Source: Acidobacteriaceae bacterium | GTDB taxonomy: Bacteria; Acidobacteriota; Terriglobia; Terriglobales; Acidobacteriaceae | NCBI GenBank assembly: GCA_031296355.1 | Contig: JARLFX010000038.1 | Location: 1 to 13,451 of the forward strand | Reading direction: 5' to 3' | DNA: 13,451 nt | Shown: piece by piece, positions 5,107 through 11,048 of the stretch | Layout of the letters: each line of letters begins with the position of its first letter | Position numbering within the stretch: the first letter of the stretch is position 1 | Program-made: the position numbers and the translations under genes | The notes under the pieces: generated by a model | Seen by the model: only the letters and a program-made list of their open reading frames with translations | Database searches by the model: none | What the model was told of the DNA's origin: nothing

Positions 5107-6912
5107 ATGCATCTCTCCATCGTCGACTGGGCCATCATGCTGGTCTATTTCATCTTCGTGCTGGGCATCGGCTTCGCCCTGCGGCGCTACATGAAGACCA
5201 GCAGCGACTTCTTCCTCGCCGGGCGCTCCATCCCTGCCTGGGTCTGCGGACTCGCCTTCATCTCCACCAATCTCGGCGCGCAGGAGGTTATCGGCATGGG
5301 CGCCAGCGGCGCCAAATACGGCATCGTCACCAGCCATTTCTATTGGATCGGCGCCATTCCCGCCATGCTCTTCGTCGGCCTCTTCATGATGCCGTTCTAC
5401 TACGGCTCCAAGGCGCGCTCCGTCCCCGAATTCCTCCGCATGCGCTTCGATGAGAAGACCCGCGCCGTCAACGCCATCTCCTTCGCCCTCATGACGGTCC
5501 TCAGCTCTGGCATCTCCATGTACGTCATGGCGCTGCTCATCCAGACCCTTGGCCTCCTCCACGGCGTCGTTCCTGATGCCTGGGTCTTCCACGTCTCCGT
5601 CATCCTCTCCGCCATCATCGTGCTTGGTTACATCTATCTCGGCGGACTCACCAGCGCCATCTACAACGAAGTCCTGCAGTTCTTCCTCATCGTCGCCGGC
5701 TTCCTCCCCCTGGTGTGGGTTGGTCTGCGCAACGTCGGCGGCTGGCAGGGAATCAAGCACACCCTCCCCTCCACCATGACCCACTCCTGGCAGGGCATGA
5801 CCCACGCCGCCACCAACACCCTCGGCGTTGAGATCATGGGCCTCGTCATGGGCCTCGGTTTCGTACTCTCCTTCGGCTACTGGTGCACCAACTTCCTCGT
5901 CATCCAGCGCGCCATGGCCGCCGAGTCGCAGGACTCCGCCCGCCGCGTGCCCATCATCGCCGCCGTCCCCAAGATCTTCTTTCCCTTCCTCGTCATCCTC
6001 CCCGGCCTGATTGCGGTCAGCGTCGTCACCCACACCAGCGCAGACAAAACCCCCACCGCCGTCGTCTCCAGCATGGGTATCACCACTCCTGTACCGCTCG
6101 ATGAAGCCCATCCCCACGGCATCATTCCCGTTAAGACTGACCCCATCTCCGGCAACCCGGTCCTCGACACCAGCGGCGACCCGGTCTACAACTATGACCT
6201 CGCCATCCCCGTCATGCTGCTGCACTTCTTTCCCACCGGAATCCTCGGCCTCGGCATCACCGCCCTGCTCGCCAGCTTCATGTCCGGCATGGCCGGCAAC
6301 GTCACTGCCTTCAACACCGTCTGGACCTACGATATCTACCAGTCCTACATCCGCAAGAACGCCAGCGATGAGCACTATCTCTGGATGGGTCGCATGGCCA
6401 CGTTAGGCGGTGTCCTGCTCTCCATCGCCGCGGCCTATGCCGCCACCAGTTTTAACAACATCATGGACGCCCTGCAGCTCATCTTCTCCATCGTCAACGC
6501 GCCTCTCTTCGCCACCTTCCTGCTCGGCATGTTCTGGAAGCGCACTACTGGCCACGGAGCCTTCAGCGGCCTGCTCGGCGGCACGCTGATCGCCTTCCTC
6601 CACCACGGCCTCACCCGCCCCATCGGTGCCGTAGCCGGCATCCACGGCGGCTGGATCACCACCCTGCACGTCTACCCCAGCGACATGGCGCAGAACTTCT
6701 GGACCGCCATCTTCGCCTTCACCGCGAACCTGCTCATCACCATCGCCGTCAGCCTCGTCACCAAGCCGCGCCCCGAACCGGAGCTCGTCGGCCTCGTCTA
6801 CTCCCTCACCCCCCGGCCGCCAGAGCATCACCTCAGCTGGTACCAGAAGCCCGCCACGCTCGCCTGGGTCGTACTCGTTCTCTGCGTCGTCCTCAACCTG
6901 ATCTTTGCCTGA
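5107..6912 (+). CDS. Sodium:solute symporter family (SSS) sugar transporter, probably for galactose or a related sugar
   Basis: A 601-residue polytopic inner-membrane protein of the SSS/SGLT family, which couples solute uptake to sodium entry. Family marks are SSDFFLAGRSIPAW (32-45), NLGAQEVIGMGASG (55-68), PEFLRMRF (107-114), YIYLGGLTSAIYNEVLQ (175-191) and LLASFMSGMAGNVTAFNTV (387-405). ATG 5107 has GAGGAA (5095-5100) 6 nt upstream. Compared from memory with Vibrio SGLT, Lys289 and Tyr258 match sugar-site residues Lys294 and Tyr263. Positions equivalent to Gln69, Glu88, Ser91 and Asn260 appear to be Glu60, Tyr79, Gly82 and Ser255, so the substrate may differ. Residues about 310-365 form a hydrophilic insertion before the next helix. 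It follows galE after 225 bp of repeats, which suggests import for the Leloir pathway. Substrate is inferred from context only. Confidence 0.88.
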   Translation: MHLSIVDWAIMLVYFIFVLGIGFALRRYMKTSSDFFLAGRSIPAWVCGLAFISTNLGAQEVIGMGASGAKYGIVTSHFYWIGAIPAMLFVGLFMMPFYYGSKARSVPEFLRMRFDEKTRAVNAISFALMTVLSSGISMYVMALLIQTLGLLHGVVPDAWVFHVSVILSAIIVLGYIYLGGLTSAIYNEVLQFFLIVAGFLPLVWVGLRNVGGWQGIKHTLPSTMTHSWQGMTHAATNTLGVEIMGLVMGLGFVLSFGYWCTNFLVIQRAMAAESQDSARRVPIIAAVPKIFFPFLVILPGLIAVSVVTHTSADKTPTAVVSSMGITTPVPLDEAHPHGIIPVKTDPISGNPVLDTSGDPVYNYDLAIPVMLLHFFPTGILGLGITALLASFMSGMAGNVTAFNTVWTYDIYQSYIRKNASDEHYLWMGRMATLGGVLLSIAAAYAATSFNNIMDALQLIFSIVNAPLFATFLLGMFWKRTTGHGAFSGLLGGTLIAFLHHGLTRPIGAVAGIHGGWITTLHVYPSDMAQNFWTAIFAFTANLLITIAVSLVTKPRPEPELVGLVYSLTPRPPEHHLSWYQKPATLAWVVLVLCVVLNLIFA

Positions 6913-6925
6913 AGGAGTAAAGTTC

Positions 6926-6951
6926 GTCATCCTGAGCGCAGCGAAGGATCT
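6926..6951 (+). repeat. REP-like repeat, copy 3 (ATCCT/AGGAT stem)
   Basis: GTCATCCTGAGCGCAGCG then AAGGATCT. The arms are ATCCT (6929-6933) and AGGAT (6945-6949), a paired substitution relative to the ATTCT/AGAAT copies. It lies 13 bp after the symporter stop. Confidence 0.8.
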
Positions 6952-6963
6952 CAGTATTTGTTT

Positions 6964-6983
6964 GTCATTCCGAGGGGGGAATG
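6964..6983 (+). repeat. Shortened REP-like repeat, copy 4
   Basis: GTCATTCCGAGG head with CATTCC (6966-6971) and GGAATG (6978-6983) arms closing a GAGGGG loop. GAGGGGG (6972-6978) can alternatively pair with CCCCCTC (6988-6994). Confidence 0.6.
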
Positions 6984-7000
6984 TTATCCCCCTCAACTCT

Positions 7001-7025
7001 GTCATTCAGTGGGGTAATCCCCCCC
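7001..7025 (+). repeat. Degenerate REP-like repeat, copy 5
   Basis: GTCATTCAGTGGGG begins like the REP family, then diverges. GGGG (7011-7014) and CCCC (7019-7022) could pair around TAAT. Probably a decayed copy. Confidence 0.4.
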
Positions 7026-7033
7026 TAAAACCT

Positions 7034-7058
7034 GTCATTCTGAGCGCAGCGAAGAATC
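7034..7058 (+). repeat. REP-like repeat, copy 6
   Basis: GTCATTCTGAGCGCAGCG then AAGAATC, with ATTCT/AGAAT arms. It is 108 bp downstream of copy 3, and the linker GTATTTGTTTGTCATTCCGA recurs after both. Confidence 0.8.
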
Positions 7059-7071
7059 CCCGTATTTGTTT

Positions 7072-7102
7072 GTCATTCCGAAGCGCAGCGCGCGGAATCT
7101 GC
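7072..7102 (+). repeat. REP-like repeat, copy 7 (ATTCC/GGAAT stem)
   Basis: GTCATTCCGAAGCGC then AGCGCGCGGAATCTGC, with arms ATTCC (7075-7079) and GGAAT (7094-7098). It is 108 bp from copy 4. The stem differs from copy 6 by a paired change. Confidence 0.75.
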
Positions 7103-7166
7103 TTCTCGCGATGTTCAACCAGCAACAGCTCCACCCGGCACCAAGTATCCGAAAGGAACAATCATT

Positions 7167-7364
7167 ATGGGACTCGACATCCGCATCCCCCTTGGCTTTG
7201 TCTTCGCCATCCTCGGCGTCATCCTCGCGGGCTACGGCCTCTTCACCCGCCACAGCGCCATCTACGCCATGTCCGGCGGCATGAACATCAACCTCATCTG
7301 GGGCCTCGTCATGCTGCTCTTCGGCGTCATCATGCTCCTGCTCTCCCGCCGCAAACCAGCCTGA
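7167..7364 (+). CDS. Small two-helix membrane protein between symporter and LarA genes
   Basis: 65 residues with two predicted membrane helices, about 8-26 (LGFVFAILGVILAGYGLF) and 41-59 (INLIWGLVMLLFGVIMLLL). A short loop containing SAIYAMSGGMN joins them, and the C-terminus is basic (SRRKPA). Basic residues near both ends suggest a hairpin with both termini in the cytoplasm. The start is well supported: AAAGGAA (7152-7158) is 8 nt before ATG. I do not recognise a named family. Several SSS transporters have small two-helix partners encoded beside them, for example YjcH with ActP and YhdT with PanF, so an accessory subunit of the upstream symporter is a reasonable but unproven guess. It ends 49 bp before the LarA-type gene and is probably co-transcribed with it. 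Confidence 0.8.
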   Translation: MGLDIRIPLGFVFAILGVILAGYGLFTRHSAIYAMSGGMNINLIWGLVMLLFGVIMLLLSRRKPA

Positions 7365-7413
7365 GCCGCGTCCGTTACACTGGTTGCAGTCGCCGCGCGA
7401 CCCCAGGTGCACC

Positions 7414-8685
7414 ATGCAAACCAAACTGGCTTTCGGCAAGACAGGCCTGAACATCACACTCCCCGACGGCCCTCGCTACGAGGTGTTGCACGTCCGCTCT
7501 GAGAGCCCCGTCCCCAACGTCAACGCCGCGCTCAACGCGGCGTTAGACGCACCCATCGGCAGCCTGCCGCTCGAAGAGATCGCGCGCGGCAAGCGCACCG
7601 CCGCCATCTCCGTCTGCGACATCACACGCCCTGCGCCCAACGCCATCACCCTTCCGCCCGTGCTCGCCCGCCTGCATCGCGCCGGGCTCCGTGCAGAAGA
7701 TATCACCATCTGCATCGCCACCGGCCTGCATCGCGAAGCCACCTCCGACGAGCTCGATACCATCCTCGGCCCTACCATCGCGTCGCAATATCCCATCTTC
7801 AACCACGACGCCAGGATCGCCAAAGACCACCGCCACATCGGCGACACCCAGCGCGGCACCCCTGTCCACATCGCTCGCCCCTTTCTCAACGCTGACCTCC
7901 ATATCACCCTCGGCTTCATCGAGCAGCATCTGATGCTCGGCTTCTCCGGTGGCCGCAAGCTCATCGCGCCCGGCCTCGCCGCCCAGCAGACCATCAAAGT
8001 CATCCACTCCCCCCGCTTCATGCGCGAAGCCCTAGCCACAGAAGGCTCCATTGACGACAACCCGCTCCACGCCGAGCTGCTCGAGATCGCCCGCATGGCT
8101 CGCCACGATTTCATGCTCGACGTCACCCTCACCCAGGGCCGCGAGATCTCCGGCATCTTCGCCGGCGACCCCGTACAGGCGCACGCCGCCGGCGTCGCGC
8201 ACCTGCGCAACTCGTCCATCGAATATCTCCCGCACTTTGTCGATGCGGCCATCACCAGCGCCGCTGGCTATCCGTTGGACAGTAGCTTCTACCAGACGGT
8301 GAAGGGAATCACCGCCGTCCAGCACATCGTCAAACCCAGCGGCAAAATCCTCATCGCCAGCGAATGTTCTGAAGGCGTCGGCTCCCCCGAGTTCATCCAG
8401 AAGCTCAGCGCCTACCGCAACCCGCAGAGCTTCCTCGACGAGATCAAAGACTCGCCCGTGCAAGTCGATCAGTGGCAGCTGGAGAAATTAGCTCTGGTTG
8501 AACTAAAGCATCACGTCCTCTTCTACACACCCGGCATTCCCCCGGAGCAGCTCGGCAGCCTTGCCCTGCAGAGCTTCACCACCATCGAATCCGCCGTGCA
8601 CAGCCTGCTCCAGGGCCTCCCGCCAGACGCCACCGTAGCCATAATCCCCGACGGCCCCTACGCCTACGTCCGCGTCCGCGAGTAA
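7414..8685 (+). CDS. larA: LarA-family nickel-dependent 2-hydroxyacid racemase/epimerase
   Basis: 423 residues, nearly the length of Lactobacillus plantarum LarA. The catalytic set lines up with small offsets: CDITRP (68-73; Asp69, Arg72), GLHRE (104-108; His106), the EQHLMLGFSGGRK segment (170-182) with His172 and the cofactor-anchoring Lys182, His198 (VIHSPR), and YQTVKG (293-298; Gln294, Lys297). The family uses the nickel-pincer nucleotide made by LarB, LarC and LarE, none of which are in this window. Family members include lactate, malate and other hydroxyacid racemases and a gluconate 2-epimerase, so the substrate is open. In this neighbourhood a sugar acid such as galactonate or gluconate is a plausible alternative to lactate. 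ATG 7414 is chosen over TTG 7384 because AGGTG (7406-7410 region) precedes it and the N-terminus fits the family. Confidence 0.85.
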   Translation: MQTKLAFGKTGLNITLPDGPRYEVLHVRSESPVPNVNAALNAALDAPIGSLPLEEIARGKRTAAISVCDITRPAPNAITLPPVLARLHRAGLRAEDITICIATGLHREATSDELDTILGPTIASQYPIFNHDARIAKDHRHIGDTQRGTPVHIARPFLNADLHITLGFIEQHLMLGFSGGRKLIAPGLAAQQTIKVIHSPRFMREALATEGSIDDNPLHAELLEIARMARHDFMLDVTLTQGREISGIFAGDPVQAHAAGVAHLRNSSIEYLPHFVDAAITSAAGYPLDSSFYQTVKGITAVQHIVKPSGKILIASECSEGVGSPEFIQKLSAYRNPQSFLDEIKDSPVQVDQWQLEKLALVELKHHVLFYTPGIPPEQLGSLALQSFTTIESAVHSLLQGLPPDATVAIIPDGPYAYVRVRE

Positions 8686-8734
8686 TTTAATCCCCACTCC
8701 AAATTCTTGTCACTCGCCACAAATAAAAATACTT

Positions 8735-8763
8735 GTCATCCTGAGCGTAGCGAAGGACCTGCT
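8735..8763 (+). repeat. REP-like repeat, copy 8
   Basis: GTCATCCTGAGCGTAGCG then AAGGACCTGCT. Arms are ATCCT and AGGAC, with the terminal pair broken. It is preceded by CAAATAAAAATACTT, similar to the 24-bp unit that precedes copy 2. Confidence 0.75.
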
Positions 8764-8782
8764 TCTCTACCGCACCGTTCGC

Positions 8783-8867
8783 GGCACCCATGAACTGGGT
8801 GCCCCATTCATCGCGCTTTTGCGATGAGTGGGAAGCGTCGCGAAGCGACGGCCGCGCGACGCGCGCA
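8783..8867 (+). repeat. Multi-hairpin palindromic element, copy 1
   Basis: Four successive stems: GGCACCCA/TGGGTGCC (8783-8803); CCCATTCATCGC/GCGATGAGTGGG around GCTTTT (8803-8832, one G-T wobble); CGTCGC/GCGACG around GAA (8836-8850); and a GC-only palindrome in GCCGCGCGACGCGCGC (8851-8866). The last three recur at 10898-10965 with different stem sequences but preserved pairing. Confidence 0.8.
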
Positions 8868-8915
8868 AATTTCTCCCAACCACGAATCTCCCGGTCCATC
8901 ACAAATCTCATCCGA

Positions 8916-8944
8916 GTCATTCTGAGCGAAGCCGAAGAATCCGC
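8916..8944 (+). repeat. REP-like repeat, copy 9
   Basis: GTCATTCTGAGCGAAGCCG then AAGAATCCGC. It has ATTCT/AGAAT arms and one extra C in the inner part compared with copy 1. Confidence 0.75.
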
Positions 8945-8961
8945 AGTTGTCTTTTTTGTTT

Positions 8962-8991
8962 GTCATCCCGTAGCGTAGCGGAGGGATCTGC
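8962..8991 (+). repeat. REP-like repeat, copy 10 (ATCCC/GGGAT stem)
   Basis: GTCATCCCGTAGCG then TAGCGGAGGGATCTGC. Arms ATCCC (8965-8969) and GGGAT (8983-8987) differ from the other copies but still pair. Confidence 0.75.
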
Positions 8992-9177
8992 TTCTCTACC
9001 GCATCGCTCGCATCGCTCGCGTCACCCACACCGCCCACAAGTTTCCGCTGCACGGAACCCCGCCTTCACTCATGTATTAAGAATACCTACCTCGCCACCC
9101 CAACTACGCCACCATTCCAGCAACTATTTTCCCCAGTAAAATCAACCCTTTTCGCAGTTTTCCTCACTCTGCACCCC

Positions 9178-9205
9178 TTGACAACAAATCGCCGCAGCGA
9201 AGAAT
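9178..9205 (+). promoter_or_regulatory. Putative promoter of the deaminase-like gene, -10 within a REP tail
   Basis: TTGACA (-35, 9178-9183, perfect), a 16-bp spacer and AAGAAT (-10, 9200-9205, 4/6). The -10 lies inside GCAGCGAAGAATCC, which looks like the 3' end of a REP copy. The predicted start gives a leader of about 40 nt. Confidence 0.4.
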
Positions 9206-9254
9206 CCTGTCCAATCCCTCCGGACCGCGATATCCTAAGCGACACACATAAATC

Positions 9255-10877
9255 ATGACCAAGCCCATCATCGATTCGTCCCAGCAACTCCGCCGCATCG
9301 CCGCAGGCGTCGCCATTCTCTTCGTCTGTATCCTCACCGTCGGCGGCATCCTCCTTCTTCCGCGCCCCAACTCCAATCGCATGCGCGTCGGCGATCACGA
9401 GCAGCGCACACTCCTCATGTTTGAGCGCGCCGCCGGCAACCCGCTCAAGCTCCGCGCCTTTCTCGAAGAGATGCCCAAGGGCGGCGACCTGCACATGCAC
9501 CTCAGCGGCGCAATCTATGCCGAGACATTCCTGCAAAACGCCATCGCAGACAATCTCTGCATCGACCCCGTCACCTTCGACGTGAAGCCCAACACCGGCC
9601 TCACCAAAAGCATTCCCGCGCAGCCCGTCTGCGCCGCCGGTCAGCAGCCCGCTGCCAACGCGCTCAAAGATCAGAAGCTCTACGACGCAGCAGTCGACGC
9701 ATACTCCATGCGCACCTTCGTCCCCAAATCCGGCACCGACGGCCACGACCAGTTCTTCTCCACCTTCAGCCGCTTCGGCTCGTTGGGCAAAACCCACGCC
9801 GGCGAATGGGTCGATGAAGTCGCCACTCGCGCCGCCGCGCAGAACGAGCAGTACCTTGAGATCATGCACACGCCCGACTTCGGCGCAGCCGCCGCAGCAG
9901 GCTACGCTGTCGGCTGGAACCCGAATCTCCCCGCTATGCGCGATGCTTTGCTCGCAAAGGGAATCCGCAACGAAGTCGCCGAAAACCGCGCCGAGTTTGA
10001 TGCAATGGACGCCACCCGCAACCAGCGCGAGCGCTGCGGCACGCCTCAGGCTCTGCCCGCCTGCAACGTCACCGTGCGCTACATCTACCAGGTTCTTCGC
10101 GGATTCCCGCCCCAGCAGGTCTTCGCCCAAACCCTCCTCGGATTCGAAGTCGCCAGCGTCGATCCCCGTGTAGTCGGTATCAACTTCGTCATGCCCGAAG
10201 ACGGCTACGTCTCCATGAGCCAGTACCACCAGCAGATGCTCATGCTCGACTACCTGCACAGCGTCTATCCCAACGTCCACATCACCCTGCACGCCGGCGA
10301 ACTCGCCTACGAGATGGTGCCGCCAGACGGTCTCAAGTTCCACATCCGCGAAGCCATCGAACTTGGTCACGCCGAACGCATCGGCCACGGCGTTGACATC
10401 ATGTACGAGCGCGACCCGCAATCACTGCTCAAGGAGATGCGCGCCAAACACATCATGGTTGAGATCAACCTCACCAGCAACGATGTCATCCTCGGCGTCA
10501 CCGGCGACCATCATCCGCTGCCCATCTACCTGGCCGCCCGCGTCCCCATCGCCCTCTCCACTGACGACGAAGGCGTCTCCCGCATCGACCTCACGCACGA
10601 GTACGAGCGCGCCGTAACCGACTTCGGCTTCAGCTACCTCGATCTCAAGCGCAGCGCCCGCACCTCCATCGAGCACAGCTTCCTCCCCGGCGCAGACCTC
10701 TGGGCCAAACCAGACAAGTTCACTCGCTTCGTAGATGCCTGCTCCGACGAATCCTCCAGCAACTGTTCCGACTTCCTGAAGGGAAGTGAGAAGGCCCGCC
10801 AGCAATGGGAACTGGAGCGCCGCTTCCACGACTTCGAACTGAAGCAATCCCAGGTAGTCGAAGCGTATCCCCACTAA
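9255..10877 (+). CDS. Membrane-anchored adenosine deaminase-like metal hydrolase
   Basis: 540 residues. One hydrophobic helix at 15-36 after an Arg pair looks like an uncleaved signal anchor, placing the enzyme in the periplasm. The rest is an adenosine/AMP deaminase fold: GGDLHMHLSGA (76-86; zinc ligands His80 and His82), ITLHAGEL (343-350; His346 and catalytic Glu349), ERIGHGVDIM (374-383; His378) and ALSTDDEGVSR (433-443; Asp437, Asp438). It is longer than cytosolic Add (about 330 residues), resembling the secreted ADGF/ADA2 group, with an insertion at about 100-160. Outside the anchor there are six cysteines in three near pairs (102/126, 261/270, 496/504), which suits disulfides. The likely role is deaminating extracellular (deoxy)adenosine or a related purine for salvage. 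Substrate is not shown by sequence. No strong Shine-Dalgarno precedes ATG 9255. It stands alone between repeat-rich gaps. Confidence 0.85.
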   Translation: MTKPIIDSSQQLRRIAAGVAILFVCILTVGGILLLPRPNSNRMRVGDHEQRTLLMFERAAGNPLKLRAFLEEMPKGGDLHMHLSGAIYAETFLQNAIADNLCIDPVTFDVKPNTGLTKSIPAQPVCAAGQQPAANALKDQKLYDAAVDAYSMRTFVPKSGTDGHDQFFSTFSRFGSLGKTHAGEWVDEVATRAAAQNEQYLEIMHTPDFGAAAAAGYAVGWNPNLPAMRDALLAKGIRNEVAENRAEFDAMDATRNQRERCGTPQALPACNVTVRYIYQVLRGFPPQQVFAQTLLGFEVASVDPRVVGINFVMPEDGYVSMSQYHQQMLMLDYLHSVYPNVHITLHAGELAYEMVPPDGLKFHIREAIELGHAERIGHGVDIMYERDPQSLLKEMRAKHIMVEINLTSNDVILGVTGDHHPLPIYLAARVPIALSTDDEGVSRIDLTHEYERAVTDFGFSYLDLKRSARTSIEHSFLPGADLWAKPDKFTRFVDACSDESSSNCSDFLKGSEKARQQWELERRFHDFELKQSQVVEAYPH

Positions 10878-10897
10878 TTTCCATTCGCCACAGAAGC

Positions 10898-10965
10898 GGG
10901 TGCCCCAGGTCTCGATTTTGAGACCTGGGATAGCCTCGCGAAGCGAGGGCCGCGCGACGCGCGCA
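10898..10965 (+). repeat. Multi-hairpin palindromic element, copy 2
   Basis: GGGTGCCCC, then CCCAGGTCTC/GAGACCTGGG around GATTTT (10904-10929, perfect), CCTCGC/GCGAGG around GAA (10934-10948), and GCCGCGCGACGCGCGC (10949-10964). Same order, loops and orientation as copy 1, with changed but compensated stems. It fills most of the 171-bp gap before the decarboxylase gene. Confidence 0.8.
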
Positions 10966-11009
10966 TATCTTCGTCGTTGAACACTTCTCCCGCTGGCAAG
11001 AACCACGCA

Positions 11010-11015
11010 TAGAAT
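11010..11015 (+). promoter_or_regulatory. Possible -10 box for the decarboxylase gene
   Basis: TAGAAT (5/6 match) lies 33 bp before the start codon. No acceptable -35 is found at 16-18 bp; TTGAAC at 10977-10982 is too far away. Confidence 0.25.
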
Positions 11016-11048
11016 TAACATGTTCTTAGTTCCATCAGAAAGCTAACC

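Larger units (their letters stand above)
8686..9254. other. 569-bp intergenic region packed with repeats, no gene seen
   Basis: It holds three REP-like copies (8735, 8916, 8962), a multi-hairpin element (8783-8867), a direct repeat CTGCTTCTCTACCGCA (8759 and 8988), two 9-bp units CATCGCTCG (9002-9019) and a promoter-like sequence (9178-9205). Short open frames here are translations of repeats and lack ribosome binding sites. Confidence 0.7.

Noticed and set aside
4987..6375. 462-codon minus-strand open frame opposite the symporter
   Set aside because: Low-complexity Gly/Asp/Glu-rich translation typical of antisense frames in C-ending-codon genes; the + strand frame is a clear SSS transporter.
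7365..7380. GalR-like half-site TTACAC before the LarA gene
   Set aside because: Only the right half matches; the left half has no TGTAA, so it is probably chance.
8808..9053. Minus-strand frame with ARRAAVASRR-like peptide
   Set aside because: A translation of the multi-hairpin and REP repeats; similar peptides arise wherever those repeats occur.
9087..10421. 444-codon minus-strand open frame opposite the deaminase gene
   Set aside because: An antisense shadow; the + strand carries all deaminase metal-binding motifs.
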